A DNA stretch of 64,000 nucleotides from Gracilibacillus massiliensis (GCF_001458115.1 NZ_CZRP01000010.1:62001-126000); one strand, 5' to 3'; shown: positions 8,043 to 17,668, counted from the stretch's first letter. A program made the numbers and translations. Notes: generated by a model from the letters alone, not told the origin.

Positions 8043-10478
8043 ATGACTTCATCACCCAATCAACGATTCACATATAACGACTTACTTACTATTATTCAAC
8101 AAATACCGACACCGATGTTCCTGGCAGAAATAATCGATGAATATCATATTAATATCACAGAAAGCAACCATGTTGTAGAGAAGTTAACTGGTTTTTCAAA
8201 ACAAGAACTGCTTAAAATGAGTCCCTACGATCTAATAGATAAAGACCTGCTACGTAAAGCCAGTTTTGACCAAACAGAGATTTCTGAAAATACACCTTTT
8301 ATGTTTGAATCGATTATTACCAAAAAAGATGGTTCCGTCACACCAGTCTTATTTCAAGTAATTATTATTACATTAAGTCATAACAAAAAATATTCAATCA
8401 CTTTGATTCACGATATTACCGATAAACGAAATACAGAGGTTTTGTTGGAAAAGACCCATCAACAACTAGAATCCTTATTTGTCTATAACCCAGACCTTAT
8501 TTTTATGCTTAATCGACAAGGGCATTTCACAAACATAAATCCTGCTAATGAACGAATATTGCAATACACAAAACATGAGATGTTGCACATGAATTACAGC
8601 GATATTATATATAAAGAAGACCTAGACTGGACCAACCAGAAATTTGAGGAAGTACTTCAGAATGCTACCATGCAAATAGAGTTACGAGTACATAATAAAA
8701 GTGGAGATTTACTTACTTTAGATATCACAGCAGTTCCTACCATACATGATGGAGAAGTGACTGGTGTGATTGGTGTGGCACGTGACATAACTTCGGAGAA
8801 AGAAATGGCAAAACGACTTCAAGCAAGTGAACAACGGTACCGTTCTATATATGAAAATAATATTGATGCGGTACTTTCATTTGATTTGAATGGCTGCTTC
8901 TCTTATATCAATAAAGCGACAGAACAATTAATGGGTTATCGTGCAGAAGAATTAATTGGCACTCCTTTTCTTCCTCATATCATCCCAACGGAAAGAAGAC
9001 GCACTGCAGAGGAGTATACCAAAGTAGAACAGGGGATTGCGGTTCAGTATGAAACATGTATGTTCAATAAACAAAAAGAACATGTCTATTTACATGTAAC
9101 TGTTATTCCTATTATTGTCGATGGAAAATTAACCGGCGTTCACTGTTTAGGTAAAGATATTACAGATAAGAAGAAATTTGAAGAAAAACTGAATTACATG
9201 GCCTATCATGATTATTTAACAGAATTACCGAACCAGCATTACTTTCATCACCAATTGAAAGAACTAATGGATACGGAGCAACCGATAGAACCTTTTTCTA
9301 TTTTCTTTTTAGATTTAGATCGTTTTAAATCGATTAATGACTCTCTTGGCCATGAATATGGTGATAAATTACTAAAAAAGGTCGCAGAACGACTACAATG
9401 GTTCACCCCGAAGAATGCAACAGTTTTCAGGTATGGGGGTGACGAGTTTATTTTGCTTTTACAACAGACCACTGTATCCAAAACCGGTGAACTTGCTGCT
9501 CGGCTAATGGCGGCTTTAGCTCAACCATATGAGTTAGAAGGAATTGACATTGTCGCCACACCTAGTATAGGTATCAGCGTATACCCACAAGATGCACAAG
9601 ATGCCAGAACACTGATCAAAAAAGCAGATAATGCGATGTATCATGCTAAACGAATGGGTAAAAGTAATTTTCAGTTTTATCATGATTCCATGCTTAGTAA
9701 AATAAAAGGAAATATTGAATTAGAGTCTCTCTTACGAAAAGCGATTAAACGGAAAGAATTTTCACTTTTTTATCAACCGCAAATTGATACAAAAAGCCAG
9801 CAAATTTATGGTGTAGAAGCATTAATTCGCTGGAACAGTCGTGAACTAGGCATGATTTCACCAGCAGAATTTATTCCGTTAGCAGAGGAAAGTGGCTTAA
9901 TCGTTCCGATCGGTGAATGGGTGATTAGGGAAGCATGCCAACAAGTGAAAAAGTGGCAAGATAAAAATCTCCCATTGTTTCCAGTATCCGTTAACTTGTC
10001 GATTAGACAATTCTATCAATCTGATTTAATACCTATGGTACGTAACATTTTAGAAGAAACTGGGATCGAACCACATTACTTAGAACTGGAAATAACAGAG
10101 TCAATGGCCATGGAAGCTGATACTGCGACTATTATTTTACAAGAATTAAAAAATGTTGGCGTAAAAATCGCAATGGATGACTTTGGTACTGGCTATAGTT
10201 CACTCAGTTACTTAAAGAAGTTTCCGATCGATCATTTGAAAATTGATCAGTCTTTTGTCAAAGATATTTCCTATGATGAAGATGACAAAGATATTGTCTC
10301 TACCATTATTACCTTAGCGCATAACCTTAACATGCTAACGATTGCTGAAGGCGTAGAAACAGCAGAACATGTTGCATTTTTAAAAGAACATAAGTGTGAT
10401 GTATTACAAGGATATCATTTTAGTAAACCATTACCACCGCAAGAGTTTGAAAGTTGGATAAAAAGTTGGGATAAGTAA
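8043..10478 (+). CDS. PAS-PAS-PAS-GGDEF-EAL c-di-GMP signalling protein
   Basis: An 811-residue soluble protein. Three PAS domains lie at about 12-130, 140-260 and 262-385, followed by GGDEF (about 390-550) and EAL (about 560-805). The cyclase half has DLDRFKSINDSLGHEYGD and an intact GGDEF motif (FRYGGDEFILL). There is no RxxD inhibitory site five residues before it. The phosphodiesterase half keeps VEALIRW, ELEITES, DDFGTGYSSL, KIDQSFV and EGVET, so it looks catalytically competent. GGAGG lies 7 nt before ATG 8043; a TTG at 8040 is less likely. It probably senses a redox or small-molecule cue through PAS and makes or degrades c-di-GMP. It directly follows the tetR gene (27 bp). Confidence 0.93.
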   Translation: MTSSPNQRFTYNDLLTIIQQIPTPMFLAEIIDEYHINITESNHVVEKLTGFSKQELLKMSPYDLIDKDLLRKASFDQTEISENTPFMFESIITKKDGSVTPVLFQVIIITLSHNKKYSITLIHDITDKRNTEVLLEKTHQQLESLFVYNPDLIFMLNRQGHFTNINPANERILQYTKHEMLHMNYSDIIYKEDLDWTNQKFEEVLQNATMQIELRVHNKSGDLLTLDITAVPTIHDGEVTGVIGVARDITSEKEMAKRLQASEQRYRSIYENNIDAVLSFDLNGCFSYINKATEQLMGYRAEELIGTPFLPHIIPTERRRTAEEYTKVEQGIAVQYETCMFNKQKEHVYLHVTVIPIIVDGKLTGVHCLGKDITDKKKFEEKLNYMAYHDYLTELPNQHYFHHQLKELMDTEQPIEPFSIFFLDLDRFKSINDSLGHEYGDKLLKKVAERLQWFTPKNATVFRYGGDEFILLLQQTTVSKTGELAARLMAALAQPYELEGIDIVATPSIGISVYPQDAQDARTLIKKADNAMYHAKRMGKSNFQFYHDSMLSKIKGNIELESLLRKAIKRKEFSLFYQPQIDTKSQQIYGVEALIRWNSRELGMISPAEFIPLAEESGLIVPIGEWVIREACQQVKKWQDKNLPLFPVSVNLSIRQFYQSDLIPMVRNILEETGIEPHYLELEITESMAMEADTATIILQELKNVGVKIAMDDFGTGYSSLSYLKKFPIDHLKIDQSFVKDISYDEDDKDIVSTIITLAHNLNMLTIAEGVETAEHVAFLKEHKCDVLQGYHFSKPLPPQEFESWIKSWDK

Positions 10479-10569
10479 AAAAATGAATAGATCTTATAGT
10501 GAAAGTTATAATGTGATACTTCAATCAGAGGCTGGAACACTAATATTACTCTTAACTTCAGACACGAGC

Positions 10570-11150
10570 GATGCAATATACATTGTTGCGTAATATCAGG
10601 ATACTGTGCAGTAAATTTTTTGCGTTGTAGTAATTTTGAGATATTAACACTGTTTAGCAATCGCTTCGGCTTGTCCGCTTCCCTTTCCACGGGTTTTTCC
10701 CGTAGGAGTGGAAGCGGACGCCTACGCTAATTTGATATTCTACAACGCTAGCATGAGGTTGCATTATACCATTACTTTCATGTGAAAAATTCATTGATGG
10801 AGTAACAGCTCAAAATGATAGCTGGCACAATAGGTGTAGAACCATTATATTAGCGCAGGCCGCCCACTTTCACTCCTGTGGGAACGTTTTACTTGAAGAT
10901 CCACTTTTTTAAGTGTTCTTTGCTTAAAAAAGTTAGCTGAAGGGAAAAAAACACTGCATAGAAAACACTACGAAAGCTTTGCTTGAGTATATGTTGCACT
11001 TGTGCCCGTGGTAAAAGGAAAGTGGGCAGCCGGAGCGGATGTTTATCAGACAATACATTTCAAAATTACCACTTTGGCTAATAAATACACTTCGGTTATT
11101 GCGCAATTTCTTCCTTATACTCATAAAATCCGGTGAAACTTACCAGGAAG
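10570..11150. repeat. Gene-free stretch with two palindromic MITE-like repeat copies
   Basis: The stretch 10479-11190 holds no convincing gene. One repeat copy has a compact core hairpin, GTCCGCTTCC (10673-10682) against GGAAGCGGAC (10710-10719), inside a longer repeat. The second (about 10855-11135) has GCCCACTTTC near 10869 against GAAAGTGGGC near 11030, with an internal hairpin about AGTTAGCTGAAG. Its right end (GTTATTGCGCAA...TTCCTTATA) matches the terminus of the repeat at 27877. Similar units recur at 22208, 27877, 28185, 35920, 36215, 54048 and 63263. Confidence 0.7.
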
Positions 11151-11190
11151 TTAGCGTCCTAGATGAAAACTCGAATCTTGAAGCGGTGTA

Positions 11191-12048
11191 TTACGGCCGG
11201 TTGGCGTCGTGATGAAGCTGGCGGACATAAGCTTCTACATTTTGATCATAGTCAGGGACTTTGAATTGCAATCTATCCGCTACAAAGGTCACCAATTCTC
11301 TATACATCTCGAACATATGAAATAACACACGCCAGCAATTATCATAGGTAGATAATTGAAACGTTTGTTGCAGCGCTTGCCAATCTCTTGCTGTTGTATA
11401 CTGCTCTAAAAATTTATATGATTTCCCTAGATTCACTTGAAAACCATACTGGCAACCTACTTTCCATGCTATCAATCTTAATATTTCTTCTCGCATAACT
11501 TTTTCGATATGATTTGTTGCATACAAAAATTCATTACGACAAAGCCCTTTTGCGACATAAGTAGAAACCCACCAAAATTCATTACACGCATCTAAAAATT
11601 GATTTTCAGTCGGCATTTGCAGGAAATGACTTTCTTCTGTAGGAATTGGTTTATTCTTAACACGCTCATCTTTGTCTAATAATATGGTTGTTAAACTATC
11701 ATTTTTTACGTATGAATCTAATTCTTCTATCGGAACAAGCATCAAATCAATTCGATTTCCATCTGTAAATTGCATCAAAAAGCTAAACCAATTACCAAGA
11801 GATGGCGGAAAAAGTTCACTATCTTCTGGTGTTTGCATAATTAAAATCTCTCCAAAATAGTCAATCCACTCTCTATTTTTTATAAAAGAATCCATTTCTG
11901 TAACAAGGTAAACGATATCATAATCTTGGTAGCTGTCTTTTTCAATATTTTTATTAACTCGTGAACCATTCATGCCAACCACACGAATACGTTCGTCCTG
12001 CTCTGCAAAATTCATGATTAACTGCATCATTTCCGATTCCTTCCGCAT
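11191..12048 (-). CDS. ANT(6)/AadK-like aminoglycoside 6-adenylyltransferase
   Basis: A 285-residue member of the streptomycin adenylyltransferase family. The nucleotidyltransferase signature is MNGSRVNKNI followed by DSYQDYDIVYLV (about residues 25-50). The downstream block includes FTDGNRIDLMLVP, LLDKDERVKN and FLDACNEFWWVSTYVAKGL. These track AadK/ANT(6) proteins, which transfer AMP from ATP to the 6-OH of streptomycin. Length is normal. AAGGGGTGA precedes the ATG. It stands alone, which suits a chromosomal aadK-type gene rather than a resistance cassette. Whether it confers resistance here is unknown. Confidence 0.85.
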   Translation of the reverse strand: MRKESEMMQLIMNFAEQDERIRVVGMNGSRVNKNIEKDSYQDYDIVYLVTEMDSFIKNREWIDYFGEILIMQTPEDSELFPPSLGNWFSFLMQFTDGNRIDLMLVPIEELDSYVKNDSLTTILLDKDERVKNKPIPTEESHFLQMPTENQFLDACNEFWWVSTYVAKGLCRNEFLYATNHIEKVMREEILRLIAWKVGCQYGFQVNLGKSYKFLEQYTTARDWQALQQTFQLSTYDNCWRVLFHMFEMYRELVTFVADRLQFKVPDYDQNVEAYVRQLHHDANRP

Positions 12049-12068
12049 CCACTCACCCCTTGTATAGA

Positions 12069-12117
12069 AAAAAGCGGATATTATCTAAGCTAATAGAGAA
12101 TGATCCGCTCGTTTTTT
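12069..12117 (-). terminator. Rho-independent terminator after the P-II-like gene
   Basis: AGCGGAT (12073-12079) and ATCCGCT (12103-12109) form the stem. T runs lie on both sides, so it could act in both directions; the minus-strand operon ends directly before it. Confidence 0.7.
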
Positions 12118-12783
12118 TCATTCATATATCCCATATGTTCTGTTTACATCCTGCACAAAGATAATCCCATTTCCCGGTTCATTAATCTTCAAATCGTCAC
12201 TGATTTTAGTCACAATTGCATCTGTTACATTCTCATCTGAGAGGATCATAACAATTTCCTTTTCTGGTTCAATGTCCATGGAAAAGAGCTTGCTCGTCTC
12301 ATGAACCCCTGAGCCCCGTGCATTAAGAATGGTACCACCTTTTGATCCCGCCTTTTGTGCAGATTCTACCACTTCTTCTGCCTTGCCTTTATCGACTACC
12401 ACCATAATATTTTGATACATAATCTCTTCGTCACCTCTTTCATCACCATCATCGATTTGACAACTTCTAGTTCCCATTAGACTTGATAATGACGTTGTAT
12501 AAACGATCCCATGGTTTGGCTTATCAAAACGAAATACTTTATTTAAATGTTCCAATGTTTTCTTTGTTGTCTTGCGGTTGCTAATCATCATTACGACTTC
12601 TTTACGCATATCAGTAATCGACAGTAATTTTAGAATTTTATTACTTATTGTTCCCTTTCCGATACACAAAGTTCCACCAGATACTCCGCACTTTTTTGCT
12701 TCTTTTAATATTTTACTTCCCATTCCAAACTTGACAATAACGTGGATCAGTTCAAAATGAGGGATATGGTCTTTTGAGGTCAT
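12118..12783 (-). CDS. Tandem P-II-like regulatory protein
   Basis: A 221-residue protein built of two P-II/GlnK-like ferredoxin-fold halves. Each has a Gly-rich segment after the first helix: AKKCGVSGGTLCIGKGT near residue 35 and AQKAGSKGGTILNARGSG near residue 145. Each half ends with a GNGI/NHGI segment. The start is set at ATG 12783, 1 nt past the stop of the DUF1538 gene, with AAAGGGGG in that gene's end; a TTG at 12792 sits too close to it. By analogy with SbtB and GlnK it probably gates the membrane protein encoded just upstream in response to a nucleotide or metabolite. The ligand is not evident. Confidence 0.75.
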   Translation of the reverse strand: MTSKDHIPHFELIHVIVKFGMGSKILKEAKKCGVSGGTLCIGKGTISNKILKLLSITDMRKEVVMMISNRKTTKKTLEHLNKVFRFDKPNHGIVYTTSLSSLMGTRSCQIDDGDERGDEEIMYQNIMVVVDKGKAEEVVESAQKAGSKGGTILNARGSGVHETSKLFSMDIEPEKEIVMILSDENVTDAIVTKISDDLKINEPGNGIIFVQDVNRTYGIYE

Positions 12784-12784
12784 A

Positions 12785-14266
12785 TTACTCAAAACCCCCT
12801 TTTTTCGACTTTATTTTAAATATTAACCCTAACAACTGCAAGGTGATCAATGGTGTTAATGCTACCATAGCAATCATACCAAAGCCATCAACGATTACGT
12901 CAGCACCTTCGATTGCGTCGGCTGCACCATGCGTGAATGCGAGAATAAAAGTAGCTGTCATTGGGCCTGATGCAACGCCCCCAGAATCAAATGCAATACC
13001 GACAAACAATTTGGGTACTATATACATTAAACCTACAGCAATTAAATATCCTGGAAGTAAGTAATGCCATAATTGCAACTCAGGAATTAAAATTCGGAGC
13101 ATTGATAAGGCGATCGCTATACCTACCCCAATTGCTAAGGTGAATAATACAATTTTTCGTTTAACATAACCACTTGTTACATCTTCAATTTGATTGGTTA
13201 ATACATATACAGCAGGTTCTGCTAATATCGTTACAATACCTAGTATTAAACCAATAATAACAATATACGCTTTATTATCTAAAGAGGCAATACTATAACC
13301 TAATTCTGTTCCCAATTCCATAAAACCTGCATTTACTCCTACCAAAAATAATACAAGGCCGATAAAAGTAAATACAAGTCCCGATATTATTTTACGAAAA
13401 GAGCTTTTTGACAGTTTAAAAGAGATCTTTTGAAAAATTAAAAAGATTAAAATAATTGGTAAAAGCGCAATGAATACTTCTTGTGCAATATGACCAAACT
13501 CGTGTAGAAATGGACCAAATAGAGAACTTGAGACTTGATGATCTTGTTCCATTTCCCCAGAAATCTCTTCTTGATTGGTGATGATGCTCATTAACATTAC
13601 TGTAATAATCGCGCCAACTGAAACGATCGCCACAAGTCCAAAACTATCCTTCTCAGATGCTTTACTATCCTTTTTCAAAATGGAAATACCGATCGATAAC
13701 GCTAAAATAAAAGGAACAGTTAAAGCTCCTGTGGTCGCCCCTGATGCATCAAATGATATCGCTAAAAATTGAGGGGACGTAAATATTGCAATCACAAGAA
13801 CAATACCATAAAGTATGGTTAATAATTTAAATAATGGAATGTTGTGAACTATACGAATTAACCCTAGTGCCAGCAATGCCGCTATTCCAATTGAAACAAC
13901 AATGACGATCATAAATTTCGATACAGACCCAGCTGTTACTAGCTCAACTTGACCAGCTAGAATATGTAGGTCAGGTTCTGCTATTGATATAATAAAGCCT
14001 AAGAACAAGCCTGCCAAAATGACAACCCATATTTTATTAGATTTTGCAATTGCTTTACCCATATGCTTTCCTATTGGTGTAATACCGATGTCCACGCCCA
14101 ATAGAAAGATTGATAGACCAATAATGATAAATACTGCACCTATTAAAAACCGGATGATTAAGGATACATCGAGAGAAGTCAACGTAAAATTTAATATCAC
14201 CACGATTAGCGTGATTGGAAGTACAGCAAGAACTACCTCTAAAAGCTTTGAAGTTAATACATTCAA
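12785..14266 (-). CDS. DUF1538-family polytopic membrane protein with internal duplication
   Basis: A 493-residue membrane protein with about 12-14 helices in two homologous halves. Signature pairs show the duplication: AEPDLHILAGQVELVTAG near residue 115 against AEPAVYVLTNQIEDVTSG near residue 350, and FDASGATTGALTVPFILA near residue 175 against FDSGGVASGPMTATFILA near residue 435. This is the DUF1538 pattern, whose transport function is not established. The conserved acidic and Gly motifs repeated with inverted symmetry look like a secondary transporter or channel. It is the first gene of a two-gene unit with the P-II-like protein. Family call firm, function unknown. Confidence 0.85.
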   Translation of the reverse strand: MNVLTSKLLEVVLAVLPITLIVVILNFTLTSLDVSLIIRFLIGAVFIIIGLSIFLLGVDIGITPIGKHMGKAIAKSNKIWVVILAGLFLGFIISIAEPDLHILAGQVELVTAGSVSKFMIVIVVSIGIAALLALGLIRIVHNIPLFKLLTILYGIVLVIAIFTSPQFLAISFDASGATTGALTVPFILALSIGISILKKDSKASEKDSFGLVAIVSVGAIITVMLMSIITNQEEISGEMEQDHQVSSSLFGPFLHEFGHIAQEVFIALLPIILIFLIFQKISFKLSKSSFRKIISGLVFTFIGLVLFLVGVNAGFMELGTELGYSIASLDNKAYIVIIGLILGIVTILAEPAVYVLTNQIEDVTSGYVKRKIVLFTLAIGVGIAIALSMLRILIPELQLWHYLLPGYLIAVGLMYIVPKLFVGIAFDSGGVASGPMTATFILAFTHGAADAIEGADVIVDGFGMIAMVALTPLITLQLLGLIFKIKSKKGGFE

Positions 14267-14541
14267 ATAGACACATTCCTCTCTTCATTAGGTGTTTGGT
14301 TGTTAACGGACGATCACTTCCTGTTACATTCCATTAACCACAAGTTGGAGCATAAAATTCACTATATCTATGGTAATTAATTGCACGGAAAAATGAGGGG
14401 GAAACGGTAGATAATAAAATTATATCATAACAAAAGTTTCCACTACAAAAGAGAAGATTACTTTAAATTGCACTCAATGGGCTAAGGACCACTTTCTTCA
14501 TTATTAGAATTATGTTACCATCAAATGGAAGGAGGGTTCCC

Positions 14542-14724
14542 ATGGCTCATCAAAATCAGAACAAACCATTCAATGATGTTATCGATCATATGGAAAAACA
14601 CACTGGTGGCACTTTTAAGACTGGTGGCAGACTTCCCCGGCCAATTAAAATAATAGGATATATATTATTTGGTAGCCTATTAGTCATGTTTATAATCGGT
14701 GTAAGCCTTTCTATGTTTTTATAG
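14542..14724 (+). CDS. Small single-span membrane protein
   Basis: A 60-residue protein starting at ATG 14542, with AAGGAGG 7-8 nt upstream. A frame-consistent ATG at 14512 lacks such a site. The N-terminal half is hydrophilic (NKPFNDVIDHMEKHTGG), followed by a GRLPRP turn and one membrane helix (about 38-58). I do not recognise the family. The 275-bp stretch to its left (14267-14541) shows no other gene and presumably carries promoters for this gene and the divergent DUF1538 gene. It converges on the ATP-grasp pair. Confidence 0.65.
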   Translation: MAHQNQNKPFNDVIDHMEKHTGGTFKTGGRLPRPIKIIGYILFGSLLVMFIIGVSLSMFL

Positions 14725-14739
14725 AAATATACTCTTTAT

Positions 14740-15585
14740 TTACTTCAAATCAGCTAATATAAACTCCAAATATAGCCGCACAATATTAATTTCTGTATGT
14801 TCACTTAACGTTCTGCTACCGACGACATCCTCTATTTCGTTAAAAAGAGGTTGGTCCTGGTCATCAAAAATAAAGTCAATCCCAACCATACCAAAGGGAA
14901 ACAGTTCTACAATTTTATCTACCATATTTTTTTCTTGTGTCGTCAAAACATATGCCTGAGCTGTGCCACCTAACGAATGATTTGCTCGGAAATCTTGATT
15001 AGATTCTCTTAAAATGGCAGCTATAATTTGTTTACCAATCACAAAAACTCTAACATCTTTTCCTGATTTAGCTAGTGGTTGCACGATAAATTGCTGTCCA
15101 TTCAATCTAGGTATTATGCCTTTTAATTCTTGATAAGAGTCAATTTTATGTACTTGCTTTCCTCCACGTCCATCCACTTCTTTGATAACAAAAGGGAATT
15201 CATGAAATCCCTGTTTGATCAAGCTCGATCGATTTAAGAAAAAGGTATCTGCCATTGGAATATTGTGTTGAGCCAGTAGTTGATGGGTCTTAGCTTTATC
15301 ATTTGCTACACTAGCAACAGACGAAGCATTGTAAACAGGAAGCCCCATACATTCTAATTGTCTACTTAAAAGATCATTGATGGTGCGCATGATAACAAAA
15401 TCAGGAAGCGAATCCTCTTGGTTCGACTCGATAAACAATTTATTATTCCTAACTCCATAATAAATTTGATGAACATACACTAATGTTAATTCCACCTTAA
15501 GAAATTTCGCTTCATTTATAAACCAATCAATGTATGCTTTATTTTTGTCTGCATCTTCTTGTTCATAGATGATCCATGCTTGCAT
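14740..15585 (-). CDS. RimK-like ATP-grasp ligase (second of a pair)
   Basis: A 281-residue ATP-grasp protein with the RimK/alpha-L-glutamate-ligase layout. The N-terminal domain (1-95) carries an IMRTINDLLSRQLECMGLPVYN segment. The ATP-binding region includes FPFVIKEVDGRGGKQVHKI and the QPLAKSGKDVRVFVIG block. A metal-binding GIDFIFDDQDQPLFNEIED segment follows. The usual final Asn of the E-x-N motif appears replaced (NEIEDVVG), which may alter metal binding. It starts 2 bp after its paralogue's stop, so the two are surely co-translated. Such enzymes join an amino acid or amine to a carboxylate; the substrate cannot be predicted. Confidence 0.8.
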   Translation of the reverse strand: MQAWIIYEQEDADKNKAYIDWFINEAKFLKVELTLVYVHQIYYGVRNNKLFIESNQEDSLPDFVIMRTINDLLSRQLECMGLPVYNASSVASVANDKAKTHQLLAQHNIPMADTFFLNRSSLIKQGFHEFPFVIKEVDGRGGKQVHKIDSYQELKGIIPRLNGQQFIVQPLAKSGKDVRVFVIGKQIIAAILRESNQDFRANHSLGGTAQAYVLTTQEKNMVDKIVELFPFGMVGIDFIFDDQDQPLFNEIEDVVGSRTLSEHTEINIVRLYLEFILADLK

Positions 15586-15587
15586 AT

Positions 15588-16481
15588 CTAATGCCTGCCT
15601 TCCAATGCGTGTTGTATATATTCCATCATACTTATGGTTACGTCAACCCCAGTACAATCGTAGATATTTTTAAAATGAGAATTTGAATTGACTTCACATA
15701 AAATTGGTTCCCCATTCTCACCAAATAATAGATCGACACCAGCAAAATCGGTACCTATTAATTGACTACAACGAATGGCAAGTTCTTGCTCTTGTTCAGA
15801 TGGTTGATAAGGATACATTTTTCCACCAGCCGTTACATTAGCTCTGAAATCATTATCCGATTGCCTTAACATCGAAGCTACAACCCGGTCTCCAACCACA
15901 TTTAACCGAACATCTTTACCGTAACTTGAACGAATGTATTTTTGAAAAATATATGCCTTGCTTCCCAGTTCAGTCGTTTTTTTTATCAAATCTTTTTCGT
16001 TTTCGATCAAATAGACTTGTTCCCCAAAAGAACCGAATGTTTCTTTTATGATTAGTGGAAAGCCTAACGTTTCTTTCACCATTGACAGGTGGCCATAATC
16101 CTGTAGTTCCATAAAAACTTTTGGGGCAATAATGGTTTGCGGCATTGAAATTCCATGATCAGAGAGGTGTTGATAAGTGAGTGCCTTATCATCACAAATT
16201 TCGATAGCGCTCGCTCTATTAAATAACCGTATTCCCATTTTTTCTAATTGTCTTGCTAAAAATAAATCTTTATCCCAAAAAAACACGAAGTCAGGGTATT
16301 CGCTAATTCCCAACAATGCTGCTTGAGCATTATGAATAGTTACTAATAAATCATTGTTTTTGATTGCCTTCATTTCTATGTTGAATGAATGAGCAGTCTT
16401 AATTAACCACTCCACTTGTTCCGAGAATTTAGTGCTATGTAAATTACCATTATAAATAATCCAACCCTTTTTTCTAATCAT
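15588..16481 (-). CDS. RimK-like ATP-grasp ligase (first of a pair)
   Basis: A 297-residue paralogue of the next gene. The ATP-grasp hallmarks are complete: LIIKETFGSFGEQVYLI, SYGKDVRLNVVGDRVVASM, and VDLLFGENGEPILCEVNSNS with the E-x-N metal site. The start is placed at ATG 16481, 5 nt after GAAGGAG; an upstream in-frame GTG at 16499 has no ribosome site. The first enzyme keeps the canonical metal ligands and the second does not, so the pair may work as an active/modified heterodimer or on successive substrates. RimK relatives make amide bonds in peptide tails, cofactors or secondary metabolites. No substrate-peptide gene is visible nearby. Confidence 0.8.
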   Translation of the reverse strand: MIRKKGWIIYNGNLHSTKFSEQVEWLIKTAHSFNIEMKAIKNNDLLVTIHNAQAALLGISEYPDFVFFWDKDLFLARQLEKMGIRLFNRASAIEICDDKALTYQHLSDHGISMPQTIIAPKVFMELQDYGHLSMVKETLGFPLIIKETFGSFGEQVYLIENEKDLIKKTTELGSKAYIFQKYIRSSYGKDVRLNVVGDRVVASMLRQSDNDFRANVTAGGKMYPYQPSEQEQELAIRCSQLIGTDFAGVDLLFGENGEPILCEVNSNSHFKNIYDCTGVDVTISMMEYIQHALEGRH

Positions 16482-16602
16482 AGAGACTCCTTCTACCACT
16501 TTTTTATTTTTTAGTATAGCACAGCAACAATAATAAGATATTTACCCTCGATTAGTGAAATATTAGATGCAAGCAATACATGCGATTGGTGTGCCGACAT
16601 AC

Positions 16603-17475
16603 TCATTCTGAATAAGCAGATATTTGATTGCGCCCATTTCTCTTGGCGTTGTATAACGCTTGATCAGCGCGTTTTAACAATTCGGAAGCACCAAAGTCAG
16701 AGGTGCTAATTATTGTTTCTAAGCCCATACTTATGGTGACATACGGCTCAATCGAAGAACATTTATGTTCAATCTCTAGTGAAGCTATTCCATTTTTAAT
16801 TTTTTTAGCCTCCTCAAGAGCATTTTCACGGTTCGTTCCTGGGAGAATGATAACAAACTCCTCTCCCCCATACCGTGCAAAAAAATCTTCTTGTCTAACT
16901 AAGGATTCTATCTTGCCTGATACTTCTTTCAAACATTCGTCTCCCTGCAGATGACCATACGTATCGTTATAGACCTTGAATTCATCAATATCAATCATAA
17001 TCACAGATAAAGGTGTCAACTCTTCCGAAAATTTTTCATATTCCTTTTCTAAAACTTGATCAAGTTTTCTTCGGTTTGGTATTAATGTTAATCCATCAAT
17101 ATTAGCAAATTTACTTTGGATTTCTAATTCTTTACGATGAGCTGTTAATTCTTTAGTATCATCTCTCATTTTTTTAAAAAGATTTCCGACAAATCCACCG
17201 ATTATCGAGAAGAAAACCAATCGAATCATCCAATACATGGTCATTTGATTCACATTACCTGTTACCTCCAAAAATAACAGTGGCCCTGCTAAAACACCTG
17301 AAATCATCCCTACTATTAAACCACCAGGCATTTTCCAATACCAGCCCGCAAGAATAATTGGAAAATAGAACAAATGAACAGGAACCGTATGCGGTCGAAA
17401 TATTAGGGCAATCCCCCATGTCAAGAGTAAGACTAGTAGAATTACCATAATTAATACACTTTGTTTTTTCATCAT
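16603..17475 (-). CDS. Membrane diguanylate cyclase (GGEEF) with inhibitory site
   Basis: A 290-residue protein. Three or four N-terminal membrane helices (about 5-105) form a compact sensor, with a short coiled coil and then a GGDEF domain (about 125-288). Motifs: NIDGLTLIPNRR, MIDIDEFKVYNDTYGHLQGD and ARYGGEEFVIILPG. RQED, an RxxD inhibitory site, sits five residues before GGEEF, so product inhibition by c-di-GMP is likely. It starts at ATG 17475 (or the adjacent ATG 17472) behind GGGAGA. It probably makes c-di-GMP at the membrane. No dedicated effector is adjacent. Confidence 0.9.
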   Translation of the reverse strand: MMKKQSVLIMVILLVLLLTWGIALIFRPHTVPVHLFYFPIILAGWYWKMPGGLIVGMISGVLAGPLLFLEVTGNVNQMTMYWMIRLVFFSIIGGFVGNLFKKMRDDTKELTAHRKELEIQSKFANIDGLTLIPNRRKLDQVLEKEYEKFSEELTPLSVIMIDIDEFKVYNDTYGHLQGDECLKEVSGKIESLVRQEDFFARYGGEEFVIILPGTNRENALEEAKKIKNGIASLEIEHKCSSIEPYVTISMGLETIISTSDFGASELLKRADQALYNAKRNGRNQISAYSE

Positions 17476-17668
17476 AAATCTTTATCTCTCCCAAAGCTCT
17501 GTAATTTTAAAAATAATCTACAAATTTTATTTACTTCATATGTTATCAGACTACATTGATATGTAAATATGATTTTTAAGAAGGAGTAGATAATAGCTTT
17601 TTAATGGATTAGTCACATCTATTTCTCTAGGTGAATATCATGTGTTGAATAGGAAGGAGTGATCTTAG

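Noticed and set aside
10415-11124. Two minus-strand frames across the repeat region
   Set aside because: They overlap palindromic repeats and the end of the EAL gene, have no ribosome sites and resemble no protein.
12774-14270. Several plus-strand frames antisense to the DUF1538 gene
   Set aside because: They show low-complexity reverse-strand composition and no start signals. They are shadows of a hydrophobic gene.
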